Source: Trichobilharzia szidati
Lineage: Eukaryota > Platyhelminthes > Trematoda > Strigeidida > Schistosomatidae
DNA length: 64,000 nucleotides
Assembly: GCA_944472155.2 (NCBI GenBank)
Contig: OX235272.1
Coordinates: 79,738,020 to 79,802,019 of the forward strand
Direction: 5' to 3'
Below are positions 1 through 7,621 of the stretch, piece after piece; position 1 is the first letter of the stretch, and each line of letters opens with the position of its first letter. Under the pieces are notes generated by a model that worked only from the letters and a program-made list of their open reading frames with translations, searched no databases and was not told the DNA's origin. Position numbers and translations under genes: made by a program.

Positions 1-1
1 T

Positions 2-235
2 CACAACCTAGCTGCTATAGAGCATTGTCAGAGTTACATGCAGTACAACTTCTTCTTGAGTAAGTTTTCAGTCATTCGGAATAGACTACCAGCTGATGTG
101 CGTGATGCAAACACACTCCCAGTGTTCATCTCCTCAGTCACCAGACTGCTCAAAGATGACAATGCACTTCTGTGTCTGACTCTTACACACTCTTTTTCAC
201 CCTACATAGATATTTTAAGTTCATTAAATATGTAG
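2..235 (+). pseudogene. C-terminal tail of a non-LTR retrotransposon RT protein
   Basis: The frame is open from the left edge of the window and stops at 233-235. Near residues 20-45 it reads SVIRNRLPADVRDANTLP and then FISSVTRLL. This resembles the short C-terminal tail of Jockey/CR1-type LINE ORF2 proteins, in which a line about an open reading frame 'R-N-x-L-P-x-x-V' is followed by a short helix before the stop. Only this tail lies in the window, so the clade cannot be fixed. The upstream part would lie beyond position 1. It is unlikely to be a host gene because no splice sites or promoter accompany it. Confidence 0.4.
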
Positions 236-940
236 GTTACAACAAACTACAATTATACATTTTAATATTGTTAGAAGTACATGATAAACATTTCTAAACA
301 GGACAGTAATATTAGTTCACACATAATGTAAAAGTTAGCATAACGGGACTAGTTAGTTAGTGCAGCAAAATAATCATAGTTACTTAACAGAATATATATG
401 TATATATTTATTGATCACTCCTTGAGGACTGCACTTGCTTTCTTTTGTGTTGGTGTTGTTTGTCTTCTTTCTTCTCTCACCATTTTAGCTTCCATGTGAC
501 TTTTTGAATAGGAATGAAGAATGTGGATATTTGACCATTTACAATGACAAATGATCTGCAAACATTGCTGGTCACATATCATACAAGTGCCTCGTGAATC
601 CGCATTAACTTCCCCCACGACGCAACTTAGATTACAAATGTGGAATATACTTTTATACCAATGAAAACGTATTAATTTATAATACTTCATGACTCTTGCA
701 TTTCTTGAAGACACCCGTTTTTAAGAAAATATAAACCATCATTATTATTAGTCAACGTTGAGTGCAATTCACTTGTGATGTTACGATGAAAATGCTGACA
801 AGACTATACAGGTGTATCACTTATTTTAAATTATTAGGAAATTCGGATATAAATCAAGAATAAGACTCGATGCCGTTCACACCAAGTTTATATGAGGGAA
901 TGACTTCAAGCTTTATTTTTTTTTCCAAGTATTTGTAATC
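236..940. other. AT-rich stretch, no gene seen
   Basis: I see no convincing coding frame, splice structure or RNA gene. The minus-strand open frame at 415-714 has no recognisable motif and is probably chance. From about 840 the sequence begins to look like a very diverged PLE 3' region leading into the fragment that follows. Confidence 0.5.
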
Positions 941-970
941 CATCCAAAACCTATATGGGTGAATCCTAAT

Positions 971-1186
971 CGGGTCCCAGTGGCTCAATGGTCTAGGAGC
1001 TCGCCTTGTAAGCAGAAGGTCCTGGGTTCGAATCTCGGTGGGTGCGTATTGCTGAAGAGTCCCAAACTAGGACGAAACAGCTATCCGGTACTCCCAGGTT
1101 TTCCAGTGGTTCTCTAACTGATGTCAGCTCATGATGAAATCCTCCATGGAATTAAACAAAATCCCTACCAAACCAATACTTGAAAA
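971..1186 (+). mobile_element. tRNA-derived SINE with hammerhead core, inserted in a PLE
   Basis: The head is tRNA-like: a box A-like TGGCTCAATGGTCTAGG at 980-996 and a perfect box B GGTTCGAATC at 1025-1034. Behind it lies a hammerhead ribozyme core, then an A-rich tail ending near 1186. The element is flanked by 11-bp direct repeats that differ at one base, TGAATCCTAAT at 960-970 and TGAATCCCAAT at 1187-1197. These fit a target-site duplication inside the PLE 3' coding end. The combination of a tRNA-type pol III head and a hammerhead is the known architecture of the schistosome Sm-alpha SINE family. Family membership is inferred from that layout. Confidence 0.8.
1046..1091 (+). ncRNA. Hammerhead ribozyme motif in the SINE
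   Basis: The parts are in type I order. Stem I 5' is GTATTG (1046-1051). The core is CTGAAGA (1052-1058). Stem II is GTCC (1059-1062) with GGAC (1070-1073), closing a CAAACTA loop. GAA (1074-1076) follows. Stem III runs from A1077 as ACAG with CTAT (1081-1084), and C1085 sits at the cleavage position. Stem I 3' is CGGTAC (1086-1091), pairing with two G-U wobbles. Stem III has one C-A mismatch, which would weaken it. All invariant core bases that I can check are present, so weak activity is possible but unproven. Confidence 0.75.
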
Positions 1187-1520
1187 TGAATCCCAATAGT
1201 CTGAACAGACGTGAAGGTGTGACCTTAGCTGATGCATGCCAAATCCTGACTAATAAATAAATTGGATATGTATCAACAACTAGTCACACTTGGTCAAATT
1301 CCCGATTGTCTACTTCTTCTTATGGATAGAATAACAAATTTATAAAATTCTTTTATGTTTGTAAAAAATCTCAATTATTTTGCAACTATCCGGTCAAATC
1401 TTGATCACAGCTCATATGAGAATAACAAATGTTATATGACTGTTCACCCACACACATACACCATTGATACTGCATATACACATATATTTTAGAACAAGAC
1501 ATATAAGCGAACAATATTGT

Positions 1521-1678
1521 TTTCAAATGAACTGTCGTCAAGATTTGACCGAATAGTTCTAAAATATTTGGGCGCCGAGTGAGAAGTAGACATTTTTTTT
1601 ACAAATGTCTACTTCTCACTCGGCGCCCAAATATTTTAGAACTATTCGGTCAAATCTTGACGACAGTTCATTTGAATT
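1521..1678. repeat. Long perfect hairpin at the start of the tandem array
   Basis: About 71 bp ending near 1595 is repeated as its exact reverse complement beginning near 1603, leaving only a few T-rich bases between the arms. The right arm is the first part of the first 795-bp unit; the left arm is an inverted copy of that same part. The junction therefore marks where a PLE-derived unit was joined head-to-head to an older PLE 3' end. Confidence 0.85.
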
Positions 1679-1982
1679 ATTTTGCTATCGAATTAAATTA
1701 ACAAAGAAACTATGTAATTGGCACAATCATCGTGTTTTCAGTCTCCGTTGTCTGGAACAAAATGCACATCCTAAATCCGTAGCTGTCGAGTCACCTGACA
1801 ACCCCAGTAGGTCGAATAAAGCAGCTCAATATTCAGAAAGAAGACAATGCAATAAGTTCGACAGGGTGCTTAAACTAAACTCTAATCCTAAACACCATAA
1901 TTTTGAAAATACGTCTAATCATAAAATTCTAGATACTAGCAGTTTGAACGGACATGAAGGTTTGATGTTAGCTGATGCATAG
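1605..1982 (+). CDS. 125-aa ORF of the 795-bp PLE-derived unit, copy 1
   Basis: Not a recognised protein. The N-terminal 20 residues are the translation of the PLE leader sequence, which is non-coding in other copies. Residues about 25-100 are basic and polar with no domain that I recognise. The last residues (SSLNGHEGLMLADA) align with the C-terminus of the PLE protein at 14450-14480, so the unit is an internally deleted PLE that lost RT and most of GIY-YIG. Its stop comes earlier than in the full element. Whether it is translated is unknown. The frame may persist only because the copies are young. Confidence 0.4.
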   Translation: MSTSHSAPKYFRTIRSNLDDSSFELFCYRIKLTKKLCNWHNHRVFSLRCLEQNAHPKSVAVESPDNPSRSNKAAQYSERRQCNKFDRVLKLNSNPKHHNFENTSNHKILDTSSLNGHEGLMLADA

Positions 1983-2301
1983 GAAATCCTGATTAATAAA
2001 TAAAAATGGATATGTATCACTAATTAATAATACTTGGTCAAATTCCTGACTGTCGATATCTTCCTATGGAGACGTTAAGAAATGTTTTACGACTGTTTAC
2101 ACACACACGCATGCACACTCTGTTTAAAGTATTTAACAAAGGTAGACCAATATTTGTAAGTCCGAGGTCAAATTTTGATCACAGCTCATACAATTTTGTT
2201 TATTATACTTGTTAATACTTGTGTTTATGAATCATGATTGGACAAAGTTTTTAAAAAGATGTGCCTTTTATATATAAAACCTCTGTTATGTTAATTTTGA
2301 T

Positions 2302-2353
2302 TAATTTCCCTGAAGAAGTTCGGACCAGATTGCCGAACGAAACGTTGGAATTA
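2302..2353 (+). ncRNA. PLE-type hammerhead-like motif, array copy 1
   Basis: Stem I TAATTTCC (2302-2309) can pair with GGAATTA (2347-2353) with one bulged T. The core CTGAAGA is at 2310-2316. Stem II is a perfect 6-bp GTTCGG (2318-2323) with CCGAAC (2333-2338), and GAA follows at 2339-2341. Then comes ACGTT: the self-complementary ACGT would give stem III only in a dimer, with cleavage after T2346. One extra A (2317) sits between the core and stem II. Minimal or dimeric hammerheads are known from PLEs; activity here is inferred. Confidence 0.6.
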
Positions 2354-2399
2354 CTTATTTCAATATCGCTGAGATTTTACAAATATAATTTTTTTACAA

Positions 2400-2777
2400 A
2401 TGTCTACTTCTCACTCGGCGCCCAAATATTTTAGAACTATTCGGTCAAATCTTGACGACAGTTCATTTGAATTATTTTGCTATCGAATTAAATTAACAAA
2501 GAAACTATGTAATTGGCACAATCATCGTGTTTTCAGTCTCCGTTGTCTGGAACAAAATGCACATCCTAAATCCGTAGCTGTCGAGTCACCTGACAACCCC
2601 AGTAGGTCGAATAAAGCAGCTCAATATTCAGAAAGAAGACAATGCAATAAGTTCGACAGGGTGCTTAAACTAAACTCTAATCCTAAACACCATAATTTTG
2701 AAAATACGTCTAATCATAAAATTCTAGATACTAGCAGTTTGAACGGACATGAAGGTTTGATGTTAGCTGATGCATAG
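2400..2777 (+). CDS. 125-aa ORF of the 795-bp unit, copy 2
   Basis: Translation identical to the copy starting at 1605. It lies exactly 795 bp downstream, and a complete hammerhead-like motif at 2302-2353 precedes it. Confidence 0.4.
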   Translation: MSTSHSAPKYFRTIRSNLDDSSFELFCYRIKLTKKLCNWHNHRVFSLRCLEQNAHPKSVAVESPDNPSRSNKAAQYSERRQCNKFDRVLKLNSNPKHHNFENTSNHKILDTSSLNGHEGLMLADA

Positions 2778-3096
2778 GAAATCCTGATTAATAAATAAAA
2801 ATGGATATGTATCACTAATTAATAATACTTGGTCAAATTCCTGACTGTCGATATCTTCCTATGGAGACGTTAAGAAATGTTTTACGACTGTTTACACACA
2901 CACGCATGCACACTCTGTTTAAAGTATTTAACAAAGGTAGACCAATATTTGTAAGTCCGAGGTCAAATTTTGATCACAGCTCATACAATTTTGTTTATTA
3001 TACTTGTTAATACTTGTGTTTATGAATCATGATTGGACAAAGTTTTTAAAAAGATGTGCCTTTTATATATAAAACCTCTGTTATGTTAATTTTGAT

Positions 3097-3148
3097 TAAT
3101 TTCCCTGAAGAAGTTCGGACCAGATTGCCGAACGAAACGTTGGAATTA
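3097..3148 (+). ncRNA. PLE-type hammerhead-like motif, array copy 2
   Basis: Same sequence and pairing as the motif at 2302-2353, shifted by 795 bp. Confidence 0.6.
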
Positions 3149-3194
3149 CTTATTTCAATATCGCTGAGATTTTACAAATATAATTTTTTTACAA

Positions 3195-3572
3195 ATGTCT
3201 ACTTCTCACTCGGCGCCCAAATATTTTAGAACTATTCGGTCAAATCTTGACGACAGTTCATTTGAATTATTTTGCTATCGAATTAAATTAACAAAGAAAC
3301 TATGTAATTGGCACAATCATCGTGTTTTCAGTCTCCGTTGTCTGGAACAAAATGCACATCCTAAATCCGTAGCTGTCGAGTCACCTGACAACCCCAGTAG
3401 GTCGAATAAAGCAGCTCAATATTCAGAAAGAAGACAATGCAATAAGTTCGACAGGGTGCTTAAACTAAACTCTAATCCTAAACACCATAATTTTGAAAAT
3501 ACGTCTAATCATAAAATTCTAGATACTAGCAGTTTGAACGGACATGAAGGTTTGATGTTAGCTGATGCATAG
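3195..3572 (+). CDS. 125-aa ORF of the 795-bp unit, copy 3
   Basis: Translation identical to the first copy. Preceded by the hammerhead-like motif at 3097-3148. Confidence 0.4.
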   Translation: MSTSHSAPKYFRTIRSNLDDSSFELFCYRIKLTKKLCNWHNHRVFSLRCLEQNAHPKSVAVESPDNPSRSNKAAQYSERRQCNKFDRVLKLNSNPKHHNFENTSNHKILDTSSLNGHEGLMLADA

Positions 3573-3891
3573 GAAATCCTGATTAATAAATAAAAATGGA
3601 TATGTATCACTAATTAATAATACTTGGTCAAATTCCTGACTGTCGATATCTTCCTATGGAGACGTTAAGAAATGTTTTACGACTGTTTACACACACACGC
3701 ATGCACACTCTGTTTAAAGTATTTAACAAAGGTAGACCAATATTTGTAAGTCCGAGGTCAAATTTTGATCACAGCTCATACAATTTTGTTTATTATACTT
3801 GTTAATACTTGTGTTTATGAATCATGATTGGACAAAGTTTTTAAAAAGATGTGCCTTTTATATATAAAACCTCTGTTATGTTAATTTTGAT

Positions 3892-3943
3892 TAATTTCCC
3901 TGAAGAAGTTCGGACCAGATTGCCGAACGAAACGTTGGAATTA
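3892..3943 (+). ncRNA. PLE-type hammerhead-like motif, array copy 3
   Basis: Same sequence and pairing as the motif at 2302-2353, shifted by 1590 bp. Confidence 0.6.
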
Positions 3944-3989
3944 CTTATTTCAATATCGCTGAGATTTTACAAATATAATTTTTTTACAA

Positions 3990-4367
3990 ATGTCTACTTC
4001 TCACTCGGCGCCCAAATATTTTAGAACTATTCGGTCAAATCTTGACGACAGTTCATTTGAATTATTTTGCTATCGAATTAAATTAACAAAGAAACTATGT
4101 AATTGGCACAATCATCGTGTTTTCAGTCTCCGTTGTCTGGAACAAAATGCACATCCTAAATCCGTAGCTGTCGAGTCACCTGACAACCCCAGTAGGTCGA
4201 ATAAAGCAGCTCAATATTCAGAAAGAAGACAATGCAATAAGTTCGACAGGGTGCTTAAACTAAACTCTAATCCTAAACACCATAATTTTGAAAATACGTC
4301 TAATCATAAAATTCTAGATACTAGCAGTTTGAACGGACATGAAGGTTTGATGTTAGCTGATGCATAG
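3990..4367 (+). CDS. 125-aa ORF of the 795-bp unit, copy 4
   Basis: Translation identical to the first copy. It is the last unit of the array; its 3' flank carries the motif at 4687-4738 and then a long T run instead of another unit. Confidence 0.4.
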   Translation: MSTSHSAPKYFRTIRSNLDDSSFELFCYRIKLTKKLCNWHNHRVFSLRCLEQNAHPKSVAVESPDNPSRSNKAAQYSERRQCNKFDRVLKLNSNPKHHNFENTSNHKILDTSSLNGHEGLMLADA

Positions 4368-4686
4368 GAAATCCTGATTAATAAATAAAAATGGATATGT
4401 ATCACTAATTAATAATACTTGGTCAAATTCCTGACTGTCGATATCTTCCTATGGAGACGTTAAGAAATGTTTTACGACTGTTTACACACACACGCATGCA
4501 CACTCTGTTTAAAGTATTTAACAAAGGTAGACCAATATTTGTAAGTCCGAGGTCAAATTTTGATCACAGCTCATACAATTTTGTTTATTATACTTGTTAA
4601 TACTTGTGTTTATGAATCATGATTGGACAAAGTTTTTAAAAAGATGTGCCTTTTATATATAAAACCTCTGTTATGTTAATTTTGAT

Positions 4687-4738
4687 TAATTTCCCTGAAG
4701 AAGTTCGGACCAGATTGCCGAACGAAACGTTGGAATTA
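4687..4738 (+). ncRNA. PLE-type hammerhead-like motif, array copy 4
   Basis: Same sequence and pairing as the motif at 2302-2353, shifted by 2385 bp. It is the last motif of the array and is followed by a T run. Confidence 0.6.
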
Positions 4739-5279
4739 CTTATTTCAATATCGCTGAGATTTTACAAATATAATTTTTTTTTTTTTTTTTTTTTTACAAA
4801 TATTGTTTTCAATTAGATCTTCTTCAGGCTTTACTCTAATTTACATAGATTTATATATAAAATTTTAACCAATGACGGTGATTTTGGGAATCAAATAATA
4901 ATCTTAATAGTCTTAATAATAATAATAACAGTAATCATAATAATGTGGTAAATGTTTTGAACATAGTTAATAACGATGATTATAATGATAAAAAATATTG
5001 ATAATAAGGTTTATATTTTAACAAAAGTAGACTAATTTTGACCACAGTTCATATTAAAATTTTGTTTTGTTTTGTTTACTATACCTATTGATAGCTGTTT
5101 ATTGATTCACATGACTGGACAAACAATTTCAAAGAGATGTACTTTTATATATAAACATACTATTTTATTTATTTATTTATTATACATGTTGATGACTGTT
5201 GCATGACTCATGATTGGACAAAATTTAAAAAACATGAGTTGTTCCTTTTTATATATAAACCTGTTTATTTTAATTCGAT

Positions 5280-5331
5280 TAATTTCCCTGAAGAAGTTCG
5301 GACCAGATTGCCGAACGAAACGTTGGAATTA
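5280..5331 (+). ncRNA. PLE-type hammerhead-like motif
   Basis: Matches the array motifs in core, stem II and GAAACGTT. Stem I is TAATTTCC with GGAATTA. It lies in an older PLE terminal region. Confidence 0.55.
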
Positions 5332-5547
5332 ATCATTTCAATTTCGCTGAGATTTTACAAATATAATTTTATAAATTTCTACTTCTCACTCAGCGCTCAA
5401 TTATTTTGCAACTATCCGGTCAAATCTTGATCACAGTTCATATGAGAATAACAAATGTTTTATGACTGTTCACCCACACACACATACCATTGTATACTGT
5501 ATATACACATACATATTTTTTAACAAAAGTAGACTAATTTTGAAAGT

Positions 5548-5786
5548 GTGCATCGGTGGCATAGTGGTTAGGACGCTCGCCGACCATGCACATGGTCCGG
5601 GGTTGGATCCCCGGCCGATGAACTCCTTTACCTCGCTAAGCCAGAACTAGAAATCTGGTCAAGAGGAAAGGTTGGGCATGAGGCTAGCAACCCCATTCTG
5701 TAAAAATAAACACCATTGCTACAGAAACTTCAAGCCTCTAGCTTGGAGCCCTATGTTCCACTGGGAACGTGAAGGAAATAAAAAAA
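5548..5786 (+). mobile_element. tRNA-derived SINE inserted in PLE 3' sequence
   Basis: The tRNA-like head has a box A-like TGGCATAGTGGTTAGGACGC (5559-5578) and a mutated box B GGTTGGATCC. The body shares CTCGCTAAGCCA and CTATGTTCCACT with the elements at 17234-17472 and 52612-52856, and the end is a run of A. Twelve-bp flanks AATTTTGAAAGT (5536-5547) and AATTTCGAAAGT (5787-5798) differ at one base and together rebuild the uninterrupted PLE sequence seen at 14770-14790. They are therefore a target-site duplication. Confidence 0.8.
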
Positions 5787-6053
5787 AATTTCGAAAGTCT
5801 GATGTCAAATTTTGACCACAGTTCATAAGAAAATTTTTGTTTCGTTTTCTTTATTATACCTATTGATAGCTGTTTCTAGATTCATATAACAGGACAAACA
5901 ATTTAAAATAGGGGAATTACTTTTATATATAAACATACAATTTTATTTATTTATTAAACATGCTGATGCCTGTTGCATGGCTCATGATTGGATAAGGTTT
6001 AAAAACAAGAGTTGTTCCTTTTATATATAAACCCCTATTATGTTAATTTCGAT

Positions 6054-6105
6054 TAATTTCCCTGAAGAAGTTCGGACCAGATTGCCGAACAAAACGTTGG
6101 AATTA
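6054..6105 (+). ncRNA. PLE-type hammerhead-like motif with mutated core
   Basis: Same layout as the other PLE motifs, but the conserved GAAA after stem II reads AAAA (first base at 6091). That removes an invariant core G, so this copy should be inactive. Confidence 0.5.
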
Positions 6106-6141
6106 ATCATTCCAATTTTACAAATATAATTTTATAAATTT

Positions 6142-6344
6142 GAATAAAGCATTAAGAAGACAAATTTCGCGAGATGATATCATTTCATAGTTTCTTTACA
6201 ACCGCTTTACAAATAACATGTTTAACAATAATAAAATAAAGATCATGACAATTACTCAGTCAAATAAAAACAAAAGTACATACTAATGACCAATCATATT
6301 TAGATAGGTCATCTCGCGAAATTTGCCTTCTTAATGCCTTATTC
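6142..6344. mobile_element. MITE-like element with ~38-bp terminal inverted repeats
   Basis: The left end GAATAAAGCATTAAGAAGAC continues through TCGCGAGATGA; the right end is its reverse complement with a few mismatches, ending CTTATTC at 6344. About 120 bp of AT-rich interior has no coding frame. AAATTT flanks both sides (6136-6141, 6345-6350); because AAATTT is itself a palindrome it may be a target duplication or part of the inverted repeat. The element interrupts PLE terminal sequence. Confidence 0.65.
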
Positions 6345-6460
6345 AAATTTATCAAAGGGACTAATTGTTTTAAATTTATATATGTCCAGTTCTCACTCAG
6401 CGCTCAATTATTTCGCAACTATCCGGTTAAATCTTGATCATAGTTCATATGAAAACATAC

Positions 6461-7289
6461 TTGGGTTTTTTTTGTTAATGCGAAGAAAGTATTTCTACAT
6501 TTCTTGATGTGCTCCATTGAATGACTAGTTATCATATTGTTTCCACAAACCAAAGACAAAAACGACTGCAAGCATATAATTTAAGCATAAACCAAATTTA
6601 TGTAATTTAAATAATACTTATCCATGCCTGTAAAATTAATGTGTCCCACATAGGCAGGAATACATATGTATTTTATTAAATGGTTATCATTAAATATGTT
6701 ACTAATCGTATATGCAATTTATCATATTGATGATGCCTGTAAACTGGCGTCCCTCATATACAAAATGAGAATATATAAATATTCTTATTATTATTATTAT
6801 GAATATTATGTTATGTTGATAAATTGGTCGTCTCAGAATATTTGCATCAACTCACTTGATTCCTTGCATATTCTAAGAAGAATCGCTTCGTCACATTAGA
6901 TACCGCTTTCTTCACCCAGATACCTGGAAAATCGATGCAAGTTGTATACAATGATTGGCGTGCAAAGTTTCTCAAGTTTCACTATTCTATCACTAGAGTG
7001 AGCTATTCTCATAGAAGAGGCGGAAATTCTCTCTCCATATTACACATTAACTAGTGTGCATTATGCATACATTGTAACATGTCAGGACAAGCTTTCTCAT
7101 CATATCAGAAGATATTTATTATCTTAACTTATGCATTACCACAGGTTGACCTACATCAGAAGAAGATGAGAGTATTCCTGAGAACAAAACGTGATACCTG
7201 TTTGTTACCGCCAATCACTGTGCCCCCTTCCATGAATTCTGTATATAAGTGAGCTGATATGCATGCTACTTTGTTTCGACTAACTGTGT
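6461..7289. other. Unique AT-rich spacer, no gene seen
   Basis: No recognised gene. The open frame at 6666-6899 includes a TTA/ATT microsatellite at about 6783-6800 and looks like chance. This stretch has no visible counterpart on the right side, so the outer edge of the inverted duplication falls near 7290. Confidence 0.5.
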
Positions 7290-7313
7290 ATGCAGCCATT
7301 TTGGTCATCCGAG

Positions 7314-7621
7314 ATGACGAATCATCAGGTATGTGTGGTGATATAATCAGTACGAATGAGCGTTTCAGGTGAGCTATGTTCGAGTGTGCTTCCAATTGCT
7401 CTTCTCAATCCTACTACTCTTCGCAGTGTATTCCACTGAGGTTCTCGCCACTCCACTCAGCAATGGTGAGTGTCAGACACTTGACTGATGATGTACTCGA
7501 TCATCGGTCGACAGAGTGCACACTGCTCATTCTTATTCGTATTCTCACTCTTCATCTTATTATATTCCCTCTTTTTTTTGCAGTGGAACATCGAGACAAG
7601 CGATTCATTAGGATTGGTTGA
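7314..7621 (+). CDS. FMRFamide-like neuropeptide precursor, left copy (KR-FIRIG)
   Basis: Three exons predict a 49-residue secreted precursor: 7314-7328, 7369-7465 and 7584-7621. Introns are 40 nt and 118 nt, with GT-AG ends (GTATGT, GTGAGT donors; TTTCAG, TTTGCAG acceptors). Residues about 8-30 form a hydrophobic signal peptide containing FQLLFSILLLFAVYS. The C-terminus reads EHRDKRFIRIG then stop: a Lys-Arg cleavage site, a four-residue peptide and a glycine amide donor, predicting FIRI-amide. The start at 7314 is chosen because the other arm conserves it; an in-frame ATG at 7290 is not conserved. The partner at 59406-59712 keeps all splice sites and ends FMRFG, so Met-to-Ile and Phe-to-Ile changes probably arose here. 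A TATA-like TATATAAG lies near 7241. Confidence 0.8.

Larger units (their letters stand above)
941..1521 (+). mobile_element. Penelope-like element 3' end, split by a SINE
   Basis: Positions 951-970 and 1187-1260 together match the last codons of the PLE protein seen at 14420-14498 (the stretch around NSLNRREGVILADAWQILTNK). The match continues through the same stop and 3' UTR, including the TATCCGGTCAAATCTTGATCACAG block at 1386-1410. A SINE at 971-1186 interrupts the coding part. The copy is a 5'-truncated relic. Confidence 0.75.
1593..4772 (+). repeat. Four tandem 795-bp PLE-derived units
   Basis: The same 795-bp sequence occurs four times head-to-tail, with start codons of the shared open frame at 1605, 2400, 3195 and 3990. 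By eye the copies are identical. Each unit holds, in order: a PLE 5'-type leader (TCTACTTCTCACTCGGCGC), a 125-codon frame ending in a PLE-like C-terminus, a 3' UTR with a short CA tract, a second CCGGTC/TTGATCACAG-type block, and a hammerhead-like motif just before the next unit. The last unit runs into a run of about 22 T near 4773-4794. The exact spacing and lack of divergence point to very recent amplification, or to assembly expansion. Confidence 0.9.
4795..6460 (+). mobile_element. Older PLE terminal sequences, nested with a SINE and a MITE-like element
   Basis: Two further diverged PLE terminal regions carry the same marks as the array units (TTGATCACAG or TTGACCACAG blocks, TATATATAAAC runs, hammerhead-like motifs at 5280-5331 and 6054-6105). 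The first is opened by a SINE at 5548-5786 and the second by a small palindromic element at 6142-6344. The last recognisable PLE block (AACTATCCGGTTAAATCTTGATCATAG) ends near 6450. No PLE protein frame survives here. Confidence 0.75.

Noticed and set aside
971..1045. Possible functional tRNA gene (boxes A and B present)
   Set aside because: Acceptor and D arms do not pair well, and the sequence runs on into a SINE body with target duplications, so it is the tRNA-like head of a SINE.
1593..4772. Repeat array considered as CRISPR or a protein-coding multigene family
   Set aside because: Unit length of 795 bp with no spacers rules out CRISPR. The 125-codon frame has a PLE-derived C-terminus, so it is treated as part of a non-autonomous element.
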